A stretch of 64,000 bases of DNA, from NCBI GenBank assembly GCA_963721115.1, contig CAVRIA010000008.1:248001-312000 (forward strand), given 5' to 3'. Source of the DNA: CAVRIA01 sp963721115. Its GTDB lineage: Bacteria > Desulfobacterota > Binatia > HRBIN30 > CADEER01. The notes beneath the pieces were generated by a model that saw only the letters and a program-made list of their open reading frames with translations, had not been told where the DNA came from and ran no database searches. The position numbers and the translations under genes are program-made. Shown in pieces: positions 18,232 to 26,794 of this stretch (positions are counted from its first letter, which is position 1; each line of letters begins with the position of its first letter).

Positions 18232-19071
18232 TCACCGGTTCAGGAAAACCGGGCAGTCGGCGTTGCGCAGCACGTACTCGGTCGTGCTGCCCAGCACCAT
18301 CTCGATGATGCGGCTGTGGCCGTAGGCGCCGATGAAGAGGATGTCGTGATCGCGCTCGCGGATGTAGCTCGCGATGCTCTCCGGCGGATTGCCCGTCTGT
18401 TGCATCTCGAACTCGGCCTTCAGGCCGTAGGGGTTCAGATAGGCGTCGGCCTCGTCGAGGACCTTGCGGCCCTGCTCCTCGTCGCGGTTGACGGTCAGGA
18501 TCGTCAGGGGCAGCTTCAGCGTCGAGCAGAACTCCGCCGCCACCTGCATCGCCGCGGAAGCTCGCGCGCTGCCGTCGTAGGCGAGCAGGGGACGCGTGCA
18601 GGGACGGAACTGCTTCGGCGAGATGAACACCGGCTTCGGCGACTTGCGGCTGACGCTCTCCGCCGTCCCGCCGAGCAGCCCGGTGGAGAAGCGTTCGTTG
18701 AGCCCGCGGTGTCCGATCACCACCAGATCGGCCGTGCGGGCCCGCTCCGCAATCTCGTTGGCGACGACGCCCATGCCGATCGCCGTCTCCGCACGCACGT
18801 TCTCCTGCTGGGCCCGCTCGGCGAAAGCCTCCAGGAGCCCCCGGCCGCGCTCTTGCAGGACTCCCCGCATCTTCGAGGAGAAGTCGAGGTAGGGCTCGAA
18901 GCCGAGGGAACCGGAGATGTCGTGGAAGAAAGATCCCTCGATCGAGACGATGTCGATCACGTGCAACGCGACGACGCAGGCGTCGAGCCGACGCGCCAAC
19001 CAGAGAGCGTAGCTGGTGGCGGTGCGCGCATACTCCGAGCCGTCCAAGCCCAACAGAACCGTCTTGATCAT
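18232..19071 (-). CDS. Tandem universal stress protein (UspA, two domains)
   Basis: 279 residues with two Usp domains in a row (about 1-150 and 155-279). The first has GHRGLNERFSTGLLGG and the second GAYGHSRIIEMVLGST, both forms of the Gly-rich nucleotide-binding loop. It opens with KTVLLGLDGSEYA, the usual Usp start. It is a cytoplasmic stress protein and probably binds ATP. It reads divergently from the Fur-linked pair, with 150 bases between. A second, single-domain Usp ends the V-ATPase operon at 42065. Confidence 0.92.
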   Translation of the reverse strand: MIKTVLLGLDGSEYARTATSYALWLARRLDACVVALHVIDIVSIEGSFFHDISGSLGFEPYLDFSSKMRGVLQERGRGLLEAFAERAQQENVRAETAIGMGVVANEIAERARTADLVVIGHRGLNERFSTGLLGGTAESVSRKSPKPVFISPKQFRPCTRPLLAYDGSARASAAMQVAAEFCSTLKLPLTILTVNRDEEQGRKVLDEADAYLNPYGLKAEFEMQQTGNPPESIASYIRERDHDILFIGAYGHSRIIEMVLGSTTEYVLRNADCPVFLNR

Positions 19072-19182
19072 GAGCCTTCCGACGGTGCGGCATCTAGCAG
19101 CTTTCGGGGCGATCGGCCAGCCGGGATGCGGTCCGACCCCGGACGCGAACGTTCATGCGCGCCGCGGTGTCGCACTCCCGCC

Positions 19183-19211
19183 TTTACAAGCCGCAGGGGC
19201 TTCACTAATAG
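19183..19211 (+). promoter_or_regulatory. Probable sigma-70-type promoter before the Fur-linked pair
   Basis: TTTACA (19183-19188), a 17-base spacer and TAATAG (19206-19211) match the -35/-10 pattern. The GTG start at 19222 lies only ten bases after the -10, so the transcript would be nearly leaderless. The spacer contains the short inverted repeat AAGCC/GGCTT, a possible operator. Confidence 0.45.
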
Positions 19212-19221
19212 TTCGACTCCA

Positions 19222-19560
19222 GTGGCAGCGAAGACGAAGGAGAACACCGCGGCGCAGTTGGCGTTGCTCGAGGAGCTGAAGGCGGCGGCGCAGAAGCTCG
19301 GTTTCCAGGTGCGCGAGGAGCGGCTGCTGCGCGAGGTGGGATACCGGGTCCGCAGCGGAAGCTGCCGGGTACGCGAGAGCGACATCATCTTTCTCGAACG
19401 GGGCTTGCCTCCCAGCGCGCAGATCGACGTGCTCGTGGACGAGCTCTCCGGCCGGCCCATGGATGAGATCTATCTTTCGCCCGCTGCCCGAGCGCTCGTC
19501 GAGCGCGCGGCGGCGAAGGACGTCCGGCGCGATGGCGGAAGCGAAGCCCTCTGCGGATGA
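19222..19560 (+). CDS. Small protein overlapping fur, function unknown
   Basis: 112 residues from the GTG at 19222. The sequence is helical and charged (ENTAAQLALLEELKAAAQKLGFQVREERLL), followed by a compact part with GSCRVRESDIIFLERGLPP. There is no signal or membrane segment. It overlaps the fur-family gene by 29 bases, so it is translationally coupled to it. It may help regulate or sense metal, but I do not recognise a family. The frame is open far upstream, but that part runs antisense through other genes. Confidence 0.7.
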   Translation: MAAKTKENTAAQLALLEELKAAAQKLGFQVREERLLREVGYRVRSGSCRVRESDIIFLERGLPPSAQIDVLVDELSGRPMDEIYLSPAARALVERAAAKDVRRDGGSEALCG

Positions 19561-19996
19561 TCGCTTCGTTCGCTTCAAGGAACACCTGCGCGGGCAGGGT
19601 CTGAAGTCGACGGCGCAGCGCGACACGATCGCCAAGGTCTTCTTCAACACGCAGCGCCACATCAGCGTCGAGGAGCTCTACCAGGAGGTCAAGCGGCGCA
19701 ATCCCCACATCGGCTACGCCACCGTCTACCGCACCATGAAGCTGCTGACGGAGTGCGGGGTGGCCGCGGAGCGCCACTTCCGCGATGGCGAGGCCCGCTA
19801 CGAGAGCGCCCAGAAGCGGCACCACGATCACCTGATCTGCGAGGCGTGCGGCAAGATCGAGGAGTTCGAGGAGCCGCGCATCGAGGCCCTGCAGGAGGAC
19901 GTCGCCAAGCGCCTCGGCTTCCGCTTCACCGGCCACAAGATGGAGCTCTACGGCCTCTGCCGGGACTGTCAGCGCTCACGCCGCGCCGCCGGCTGA
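19532..19996 (+). CDS. fur: Fur-family metal-responsive repressor
   Basis: 154 residues. The winged-helix DNA-binding half (about 15-95) has STAQRDTIAKVFF and GYATVYRTMKLL, the recognition helix of Fur/PerR/Zur. The C-terminal half has RHHDHLICEACGKIEEFEE with two structural CxxC motifs (CEAC, CRDC), so it binds structural zinc. AAGGA lies about ten bases before the ATG at 19532. A Fur-box promoter drives an iron-permease fusion next door, which favours an iron Fur. PerR and Zur cannot be excluded by sequence alone. Confidence 0.9.
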   Translation: MAEAKPSADDRFVRFKEHLRGQGLKSTAQRDTIAKVFFNTQRHISVEELYQEVKRRNPHIGYATVYRTMKLLTECGVAAERHFRDGEARYESAQKRHHDHLICEACGKIEEFEEPRIEALQEDVAKRLGFRFTGHKMELYGLCRDCQRSRRAAG

Positions 19997-20043
19997 GCCC
20001 CTCGCTCCGTCGCCCGGGCGAGAGGCGAGCCGTTCGGGACTCC

Positions 20044-20088
20044 TTGACTTATCAGCGGGGCGGCGATAACTGAAAATGAGTTTCAAAA
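20044..20088 (+). promoter_or_regulatory. Promoter overlapped by a Fur box
   Basis: TTGACT at 20044-20049 is a -35. A -10-like GATAACT lies at 20065-20071 (spacer about 15-16). Over and just after it is the inverted repeat TGAAA-ATGAG-TTTCA (20071-20085), a close match to Fur boxes. A bound Fur would cover the -10. It sits 7-24 bases before the start codon of the iron-permease fusion, so the gene is probably repressed when iron is sufficient. Confidence 0.72.
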
Positions 20089-20094
20089 TCGCCG

Positions 20095-22707
20095 ATGAGA
20101 TTCCCCGGACGTCTGCAGATCCTCGCCGCCTGTGGGCTCCTGCTGGGCGCGCTGGCGCCGGCGGCGCGGGCGGCGGTGCCGGCGGACCCGCAGCAGACGG
20201 CAGAGGTCCGCCGCGTTCTGACGCTGCTCAACGTCGTCGGTGAGGAGTATCGCGAAGGCGTCGCCGACGGCGCCGTCGTGCTTCCCGTCGAGTACGACGA
20301 GGCGCGGATGTTCCTGGAGGAGGCGCAGTCCCGCCTGAAGACGGCCGGGTTGGCCAATCTCGAGGGCCTGGCGGAATCGTTCGAGTCGATTCGCGCGGCC
20401 GTCTCCGACAAGCGTCCACTCGACCAGGTGCGACCGGCGATCGAGGATCTGCGGGCGCGCATCTCGCAGCTCACCGGCGTGACCGAGGTCGTCTTCCCGC
20501 CCGCGCCGCCGTCAGCGTCCCGTGGCAGCCGCCTGTTCTCCGAGAACTGCATGCCGTGTCACGGAGCCGCCGCCGACGGAAAGGGCGAGGACGCGGCCGA
20601 TCTGAAGCCGCCGCCGGCGAACTTCACCGACCCCGAGTTCATGCGCGCCGAGACCCCCTTCGATTTCTTCCACGTCATCTCGGTCGGCAAAGGGAAGTCG
20701 GCCATGCCCGCCTGGGGGGACGTCTTCTCGGTGCAGGAGCGCTGGGACCTGATCGCCTATCTGTGGAGCGTCCGTCAGGGGGCCGGCAAGCTCGCCGAAG
20801 GGCAGGGCGTCTACCTGGCGCACTGCGCCGGCTGTCACGGGCAGGCGGGCGACGGAAAGGGGGCGTACAGCGCCGGCCTGCTCCAGCCGGTGCCGGTGCT
20901 CGACGAACCCAAGGCCCTGGCCCGCAAGAGCGACAGGGACCTCTTCGCCGCCGTCGCTCACGGCGTCACCGGCACGCCGATGCCCGGCTTCTCGCGCTCG
21001 CTGACCGAAGACCAGATCTGGTCGGCGGTGGCCTTTGCACGTCTCCTCTCCCTCGGCGGCAACCAGACCGCTGCCGCGGAGGCGGACCCCGCGGCGACGG
21101 CGCGCCACTTCGCGGGCGCCCTGCGCCTGTTGGCCGAGGAGTACGGGAAAGCGATTCGGCCGGGCCAGGCGGTCAACGAGACCGAGCTGACGGAGAGCGC
21201 GATCCTCCTCGATCAGCTCGTTGGGCAGAAACAGGCGGCGCTCGACGCCGTGTCCGAACGCGACTCGGAGGCCGCGGCCAAGATCGGCGGCCAGCTCGCG
21301 CAGATCGAACGCCGCATACGCGACCGCGAAGCTTCCGCTCCCATCGCCGCCCTGGCGACGGCGGCGGCGAAGGAGATCGAGGCCCGCTTTCCGGAAGCAA
21401 CCGAGCCGCCGGGCGCCGCAAAGACGGACGCGCTGGCGGAGACGAAACACCTGCTCGACGATGCCGCCGCCGCGTATCGCGACGGGAATCCGCGCGCGGT
21501 GTACACGGTGTCGGATGCCTACTTCCAGTTCGAGCCGTTAGAGAAGCGGCTGGCCCTGATCGATCCGGACATCACACGCCGCGTGGAGGAGAAGTTCGTC
21601 AGCCTGCGCGCCGCCGCCGCGGCCACCGGCAACGGCGACCGTGTGAAGGCGCTGGTCGCCGAGATCGGGACCGATCTGGATGCCGCGCGCCACGCGCTGC
21701 AGCCGCGGCAGGCGGAGAGCCGCTGGAGCCTCGCCTTCCAGTCGGCCACGATCATCCTGCGCGAGGGCTTCGAGGTCGTGCTCATCATCGGGGCGCTCCT
21801 CGCCTACGCGGTGAAGTCGGGCAACACTCGCATGAAGCGCCCGATCCTCCTCGGCACGGCGGCCGGCATCGCCGCCAGTCTGGTCACTGCCTACGTGCTG
21901 GCGCGTCTCGTCCTCGCCTCGGGTGTCGCCGTGGAGGCTCTCGAAGGAGCGACCATGCTGCTCGCCGCCGCGGTGCTCTTCTTCGTCAGCTACTGGCTGA
22001 TCTCGAAGGCCGAGGCCGACAAGTGGCAGCGCTACATCCAGGGGAAAGTGAAGACCGCGGTCGTCCGCGGCAGCGGCTTCGCCTTGGCGGGCGCCGCCTT
22101 CCTCGCCGTGTACCGAGAAGGCGTCGAGACGACGCTTTTCTACGACGCACTCGCGGCCAGCGCTCCCGGCGACCTCGGTGCCGTCGTCGGCGGGTTCGCG
22201 GTGGGCCTCGTCGCTCTGGCGTTCGTCTATCTGATCTTCGCCCGCTTCGGCATGCGGATCCCGATCCGCCAGTTCTTCTTCGGGACCAGCGTTCTGCTCT
22301 ACTACCTCGCCTTCGTGTTCGCGGGTAAAGGCGTCGCCGAGCTGCAGGAGACCGGCTGGGTCGGGGTGACGCCCGTGGCGGGCGTGCCGCGGATCGACTT
22401 TCTCGGCATCTATCCTACCCTGGAGTCGCTGCTGGTGCAGGGGATTCTGCTCGCCTGCCTTCTCTATGCCGTCTGGGTGACCCTGCGCCGGCGCCGCGCG
22501 TCGACGGAGGAGTCGGTGGTGGCGGAGGTGCGTCGGTTGCGCGAGCTGGCGGCCGAGATCCGCCGTGAGATTGCGCAGAAGGAGCGGCGCGAGCCGGAGG
22601 GTTCGCGGCAGGCGGGGCAGCGGCTCGACGTGCTGATCGCGCGCGTCAGCGAGCTCGAGGACCAGATGACGCTGAAGTCCCCGAGCCGGAGCGGAGCCAA
22701 GGCCTGA
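20095..22707 (+). CDS. Cytochrome c-FTR1 iron permease fusion
   Basis: 870 residues. Signal peptide about 1-26 (ending AARA). Two c-type haem motifs follow, C152MPCH and C244AGCH, each in a cytochrome c-like domain (about 140-230 and 235-320). Next comes an alpha-helical periplasmic stretch of about 200 residues, then a seven-helix FTR1 permease (about 545-820) with the ferric/ferrous motifs REGFE (556-560) and REGVE (674-678). A charged coiled tail ends the protein. FTR1 moves iron across the inner membrane, and yeast Ftr1 needs the ferroxidase Fet3. Here haem domains on the same chain could oxidise or relay electrons for iron. It has its own Fur-box promoter. Confidence 0.92.
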   Translation: MRFPGRLQILAACGLLLGALAPAARAAVPADPQQTAEVRRVLTLLNVVGEEYREGVADGAVVLPVEYDEARMFLEEAQSRLKTAGLANLEGLAESFESIRAAVSDKRPLDQVRPAIEDLRARISQLTGVTEVVFPPAPPSASRGSRLFSENCMPCHGAAADGKGEDAADLKPPPANFTDPEFMRAETPFDFFHVISVGKGKSAMPAWGDVFSVQERWDLIAYLWSVRQGAGKLAEGQGVYLAHCAGCHGQAGDGKGAYSAGLLQPVPVLDEPKALARKSDRDLFAAVAHGVTGTPMPGFSRSLTEDQIWSAVAFARLLSLGGNQTAAAEADPAATARHFAGALRLLAEEYGKAIRPGQAVNETELTESAILLDQLVGQKQAALDAVSERDSEAAAKIGGQLAQIERRIRDREASAPIAALATAAAKEIEARFPEATEPPGAAKTDALAETKHLLDDAAAAYRDGNPRAVYTVSDAYFQFEPLEKRLALIDPDITRRVEEKFVSLRAAAAATGNGDRVKALVAEIGTDLDAARHALQPRQAESRWSLAFQSATIILREGFEVVLIIGALLAYAVKSGNTRMKRPILLGTAAGIAASLVTAYVLARLVLASGVAVEALEGATMLLAAAVLFFVSYWLISKAEADKWQRYIQGKVKTAVVRGSGFALAGAAFLAVYREGVETTLFYDALAASAPGDLGAVVGGFAVGLVALAFVYLIFARFGMRIPIRQFFFGTSVLLYYLAFVFAGKGVAELQETGWVGVTPVAGVPRIDFLGIYPTLESLLVQGILLACLLYAVWVTLRRRRASTEESVVAEVRRLRELAAEIRREIAQKERREPEGSRQAGQRLDVLIARVSELEDQMTLKSPSRSGAKA

Positions 22708-22749
22708 GGATTCCGCGCTCGCACCTCGGCCGTGACGGGGACGAGCGCC

Positions 22750-23259
22750 CTATCGAGCGCGGTCGGCCAGGCGGGGGATGAGGATCGTGAACTCTCGGCG
22801 CAACACCCCGACGCCCGCCGGGCAGGATGTGGCGCTCAGGTCCCAGCGCGCGGCGATCCAGGCGGCCAGGTCGCGCTCGGCACGCCTGTGGGTGTCGTCG
22901 ACGAGGACCACGGTGCCGCGCTCGACGCAGCCGCTCAGCACCCGCAGGATGCCGAGGCGTCCGATGCGGCCGGGAGGGCCGTCCACGAGAATGAACTCGA
23001 ACGGGTGCGGGGGCTGCCAGTCGTACCAGGCGGGGCTGCCGGTGAGGGGACGCAGCACGACGGACGCGCACGCAGGCGCATGACGGGCGTCGTGCTCCAG
23101 GGCGACGTGCGCGCAGCCGCGGCTCTCGAACAACGGAGTGCTGCGCCCCGAGCCGCATTCGAGTGTCCGCATGCCGGGGCGGGTGCGCGCCGCGATCTCG
23201 TGCAAGGCGCGGTCGCAGAGCGGCATAAACGGGGAACGAATGCGCTCGATCAGGTTCAT
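22750..23259 (-). CDS. SAM-dependent methyltransferase-like protein
   Basis: 169 residues. It opens with MRTLECGSGRST, a class I SAM-binding GxGxS-type loop near residue 35, followed by VALEHDARHAPAC (acidic end of strand 2) and FEFILVDGPPG (motif IV). The fold is short, so it may be a minimal methyltransferase or a related class lacking catalysis. It is the last gene of the nine-gene minus-strand cluster, overlapping the glycosyltransferase by four bases (ATGA). Confidence 0.7.
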   Translation of the reverse strand: MNLIERIRSPFMPLCDRALHEIAARTRPGMRTLECGSGRSTPLFESRGCAHVALEHDARHAPACASVVLRPLTGSPAWYDWQPPHPFEFILVDGPPGRIGRLGILRVLSGCVERGTVVLVDDTHRRAERDLAAWIAARWDLSATSCPAGVGVLRREFTILIPRLADRAR

Positions 23260-24440
23260 TCCGCGCCTTCCGTGCGCGGCGCGGCCACGGGTACGAAGCG
23301 CTCCTTCCAGCGCACGCCGCGCCGCGAGTTCGTGTGCAGGCCGGACTGCACGAGGATGGCGGCCCACAGGAGACCGCCGAGCCACGAGCAGAGAACTCGC
23401 AACGGCCGCGGCACCGTGCCCATGAAGCGCGCTCCACGGCGCTGGGCGGCGAGCATCGAGGCGACCGCCGCGGCGCCGAGCAGCACGGCCGGCGAAAGCG
23501 GCCGGCCCTTTGCCAGCCCGGCGATCACCGCCAGCCACGGTCCGATGGTCACCAGGACGAGGCCGAGCCCCGCCGCCAGCGCCACCGGCCACCGGCCGCC
23601 GACCGCCGTGAAGGCGTTCTTGCCGAATCCCTGCCATACCTCGCGCAGGGAGCTGTACATCCGCGTCGACACACAGCCGCCCGAGCCGAGATACCGATAG
23701 CGGAAACCGAACCGGCGCAGTCGCCGCGCCAGCGCCACGTCGACCAGCACGTTCTGCTCGATGCTTTCGTAGCCGCCGACCGCCTCGTACGCACCCCGCT
23801 CGACGAGGAAGTAACCGCCTGCGGCGGCCAGGCCCACCGGCGACTCGTCGTCGTTGCATCCGCGCAGCGCGCAGCCCTCGTAGGCCAGCCAACCGGTCGC
23901 GAGCAGGGTCACCTGCTCCCAGAACCCGAACGCCAACGTCGTGGGCAGCAGGGAAAGCGCGTGGACGCGCCGCCCGATGGCGAAGCTCACTCCCTTTGCC
24001 AGGGCGTCGGGCTGGAAGAGAATGTCCGCATCGGTGAACAGCAGCCAGGCCCCGGTGGCGGCGCGCGCCGCCTGAGCGATGACGGCGCGCTTGCCGCGGC
24101 GTCCGGCGCCGGCGGCGAGGACGCGCAGCGCCGGGCAAGCGGAGGCCAGCGCCGCGGCGACCCGCCGCGATTCGTCCGTCGAGTGGTCGTCGATGGCGAC
24201 GACCTCGAAGTCCGGATAGTCCTGCGCCAGCATGCTCTCCAGGCTCGGCAGGAGAAGTCGGTCCATCTCGTTGCGGAAGGCGACGACCACGGAGACGCGC
24301 GGCGGCCGTCCGGCGTCGAGCCGCGCCGGGGGCAGCACCTGCAGCGGCGCAGCCCTCCGGTGGGCCAGCACGAGGACACGTCCCCAATGGGCGAGCAGCC
24401 CGGCGGGCAACAGCCAGGAGGCGACGGCCGCGGCGCTCAT
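23256..24440 (-). CDS. Membrane-bound GT2-family glycosyltransferase
   Basis: 394 residues. The N-terminal region is hydrophobic. Residues 45-280 form a GT-A fold with VSVVVAFRNEMDRLLLPSLE, IDDHSTDESRR, FTDADILF (DxD metal site) and GGYESIEQNVLVDVALARRL. Two or three membrane segments follow (about 300-380). The arrangement resembles processive or lipid-directed GT2 enzymes such as hopanoid-associated HpnB. It probably transfers sugar to a lipid or acyl carrier at the inner membrane. It overlaps the genes on both sides by four bases. Confidence 0.85.
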   Translation of the reverse strand: MSAAAVASWLLPAGLLAHWGRVLVLAHRRAAPLQVLPPARLDAGRPPRVSVVVAFRNEMDRLLLPSLESMLAQDYPDFEVVAIDDHSTDESRRVAAALASACPALRVLAAGAGRRGKRAVIAQAARAATGAWLLFTDADILFQPDALAKGVSFAIGRRVHALSLLPTTLAFGFWEQVTLLATGWLAYEGCALRGCNDDESPVGLAAAGGYFLVERGAYEAVGGYESIEQNVLVDVALARRLRRFGFRYRYLGSGGCVSTRMYSSLREVWQGFGKNAFTAVGGRWPVALAAGLGLVLVTIGPWLAVIAGLAKGRPLSPAVLLGAAAVASMLAAQRRGARFMGTVPRPLRVLCSWLGGLLWAAILVQSGLHTNSRRGVRWKERFVPVAAPRTEGAE

Positions 24441-26794
24441 GCGGCCCGCCGTCTGCGCGCCGGCGCCGCCGGCGAGCCGGGACGCTGCGGAGGAGACAGA
24501 CGCAACCTCCTCGTACAGCCAGCGCGCATTGCGGCGCGGCTGAAGGGCAGCCTCTGCACGCCGCCGCTTCGCCAGACTTCGAGCTGGTCGGTGAAGTGCG
24601 GGCTGTGCGGGTCTCCCGACTGGCCGAGGTTCAGCAGCAGCGAGGAGCTGTCCCAGTCGGAGGGGTCGAGGACCAGCCGAGCCGACACTCCGAAGATCGC
24701 GCCGTCGCCCTCTTCGCTGCGCAACATCGTGGTCTGCTGCGAGGAAATGTAGTCGCCGACGCCGCGCGCTGAGAAGACGCACTCGCCGTCGCCCCCGACC
24801 TCGACGGGCGCGATGCGGAAGAGCCCCTGCGACGGAACGGTGCCGCCGAGCGGATGGGCGAAGTGGGCGGCGTTGCGCCGTCCCCAGCGCCAGGCGTGCG
24901 GGTCGCCCCCGTCGAACCACCGGCGCAGGTTGTCGACGGCGTCGGCGAAGACCTCGCGCAGGAAGGCATCGATGCCGCCGCCGGCCGGCGGCAACCAGCC
25001 GGCCGCGCCGTTGCGAAAGATCCATTCGACCGCCAGATTGTGGGCGGGCCAGTTGCGCTGAAAGGCGAATAGGAGCGTTTTGCCGAGGCGCGGTCCGAGC
25101 AGCCGTGCCTTGACGAGCGTCGAGGCCTCCTTCACCAGAGAGGCCGCCGCGCTGTCCGGATCGAGGCGGCCGTTCCAGGCGGCGAGAAGGTCGCGCGCCG
25201 AGCGCAGCGCGGGATCTTGCGGCGGCGCGGCGGCGAGCGCCTCGAGCAACCGGCGGGCGAGGAAGCTGCCGTGCGACGAGTGGCGGTCGAGCTGGATGGA
25301 GGAGAAGCTCTGCACCGTGTGCTCACCACGCTCCTCCGCGAGCCGCTGCTGCACGCGCTCGGCGCGGTAGGGAGGGTGCCAGCGCCGCGAGAAGAAGTAC
25401 CGCCCCGCGCCGGGGTGATTGTGGTTGGAGCGGACCAGACGTCCCGCACTCGGACGGTAGGTGCTGGGCAGCTCGTCGAAGGGGACGTAACCAGTCCATT
25501 CGCCGTCGCCGGTCCAACCGAGCGCCGGTAGGGCGCCGTCTCCCGACGACCGCAGCGGGACGAATCCGGCCGACTGCGCGCCGATGTTGCCGCAGGTGTC
25601 CGCGTACGTGAAGTCGGTCGGCGGGATCGCCGCGCCGCGCAACGCATCGCGGAAGGATTCCCAATCCGACGCCGCGCCCAGGGAGTGGAAGGCCGGGTCG
25701 CCCGGCGGGCCGTCCAGTCGCTCCCAGCGCAGCGCCAGGCCCCACCGCCCCCTCCGTTTGATCAGGGGGCCGTGATGCGTGTGGTCCACGCGCAGCGTCT
25801 CGGTGCGATCACCGCCGCGGATCTCCTCGCTGCGCGTGCACAACGCCAGCCATTCGCCGCGATACCGGTAGCGGCTTCCGGATTCGTCGAGGCGCTCGAG
25901 AAACAGGTCCTGCGCATCGGCCATGAACGCCGCCGAGCCCCAGGCGATGCGCTCGTTGTGGCCGACCAGCACGCCCGGCGCGCCGGGGAAGCAGATGCCG
26001 CGCACGTGCAGGCCCGGCGCCTGCAGGTGAACCAGGAAGTTGGGGTTGGGGACCACGAGCCCCATGTGGAGGTCGTTGGCGAGAAGCGGTTTTCCCGACC
26101 GCGTGTGGCTGCCGTCCACCACCCATGTGTTGGTGCCGATGTCGCTGTGCTGCAGGCCAGCCAGGCGCAGGGCGTCCTCGCTGTCGCGCACGGCGTCCAG
26201 CCAGTCGGTCACGAACGGGCCGTCGTCGGCACCGGCGTTTAGCGAGCGCCGTCCCCCGTCCGGCAGCTCGTAGTCGACGAAGAGATCGCGCGCCGCCGCG
26301 GCGCCGGCCCGCGCCACCGACTGCAGGCGGACGAGCTTCGCCCGCCACGAGGCGTTCAGGACGGCCCGCAACTCGGCGCAGAGCAGGGCATCGGAGACCG
26401 TCCAGGGCTCGGGCTCGGTGCCGAGCAGGCGAAACTCGAGCGGCTGCGGAAGGGTCTCGGCGGCGCGGTTGACGCCGCGCGCGTACGCCTCGAGGCGCTC
26501 GGCGACGTCGGGCTCGAGCATTGCCGTCTTCGCGCGCGCCAGATGCAAGAGGCCGAGCGCGCGCTGAAATCGGTCCCCCGCCAGGGCCGAGGCGCCGAAG
26601 CATTCGGCGAGCCTGCCGGACGCCGTGCGCCGGTAGAGATCGAGCTGCCAGAGCCGCGCCTTGCCCACGACGTATCCCTGCGCGAAGTAGGCGTCCATCT
26701 GCGACCGCGCCCGGATGTGCGGAACGCCGACGCGGTCGTGGAAGACGTCGACCGGGCCCGAGAGGCCTTCGATCGTCACCCTCGGGGTGCTCAC
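24437..26794 (-). CDS. Penicillin acylase-family Ntn hydrolase with a Thr at the nucleophile position
   Basis: 785 residues, the usual length for a precursor later cut into alpha and beta chains. There is no clear signal peptide. The beta-chain start should be at GTNTWVVDG: the N-terminal nucleophile is Thr221 (ACC), where most of the family has Ser. GKPLLANDLHMG, the conserved block next to it, is intact. The family hydrolyses N-acyl amides, acyl-homoserine lactones and beta-lactam side chains. GTG at 26794 overlaps the LuxC gene's stop. In a fatty-acid-reductase cluster it may trim or transfer an N-acyl group. Confidence 0.85.
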   Translation of the reverse strand: MSTPRVTIEGLSGPVDVFHDRVGVPHIRARSQMDAYFAQGYVVGKARLWQLDLYRRTASGRLAECFGASALAGDRFQRALGLLHLARAKTAMLEPDVAERLEAYARGVNRAAETLPQPLEFRLLGTEPEPWTVSDALLCAELRAVLNASWRAKLVRLQSVARAGAAAARDLFVDYELPDGGRRSLNAGADDGPFVTDWLDAVRDSEDALRLAGLQHSDIGTNTWVVDGSHTRSGKPLLANDLHMGLVVPNPNFLVHLQAPGLHVRGICFPGAPGVLVGHNERIAWGSAAFMADAQDLFLERLDESGSRYRYRGEWLALCTRSEEIRGGDRTETLRVDHTHHGPLIKRRGRWGLALRWERLDGPPGDPAFHSLGAASDWESFRDALRGAAIPPTDFTYADTCGNIGAQSAGFVPLRSSGDGALPALGWTGDGEWTGYVPFDELPSTYRPSAGRLVRSNHNHPGAGRYFFSRRWHPPYRAERVQQRLAEERGEHTVQSFSSIQLDRHSSHGSFLARRLLEALAAAPPQDPALRSARDLLAAWNGRLDPDSAAASLVKEASTLVKARLLGPRLGKTLLFAFQRNWPAHNLAVEWIFRNGAAGWLPPAGGGIDAFLREVFADAVDNLRRWFDGGDPHAWRWGRRNAAHFAHPLGGTVPSQGLFRIAPVEVGGDGECVFSARGVGDYISSQQTTMLRSEEGDGAIFGVSARLVLDPSDWDSSSLLLNLGQSGDPHSPHFTDQLEVWRSGGVQRLPFSRAAMRAGCTRRLRLSPPQRPGSPAAPARRRRAA

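Noticed and set aside
16183..19560. A 1125-codon plus-strand open frame
   Set aside because: Mostly antisense to three real minus-strand genes, with high-GC, low-complexity translation. Only its last 112 codons (19222 on) look real.
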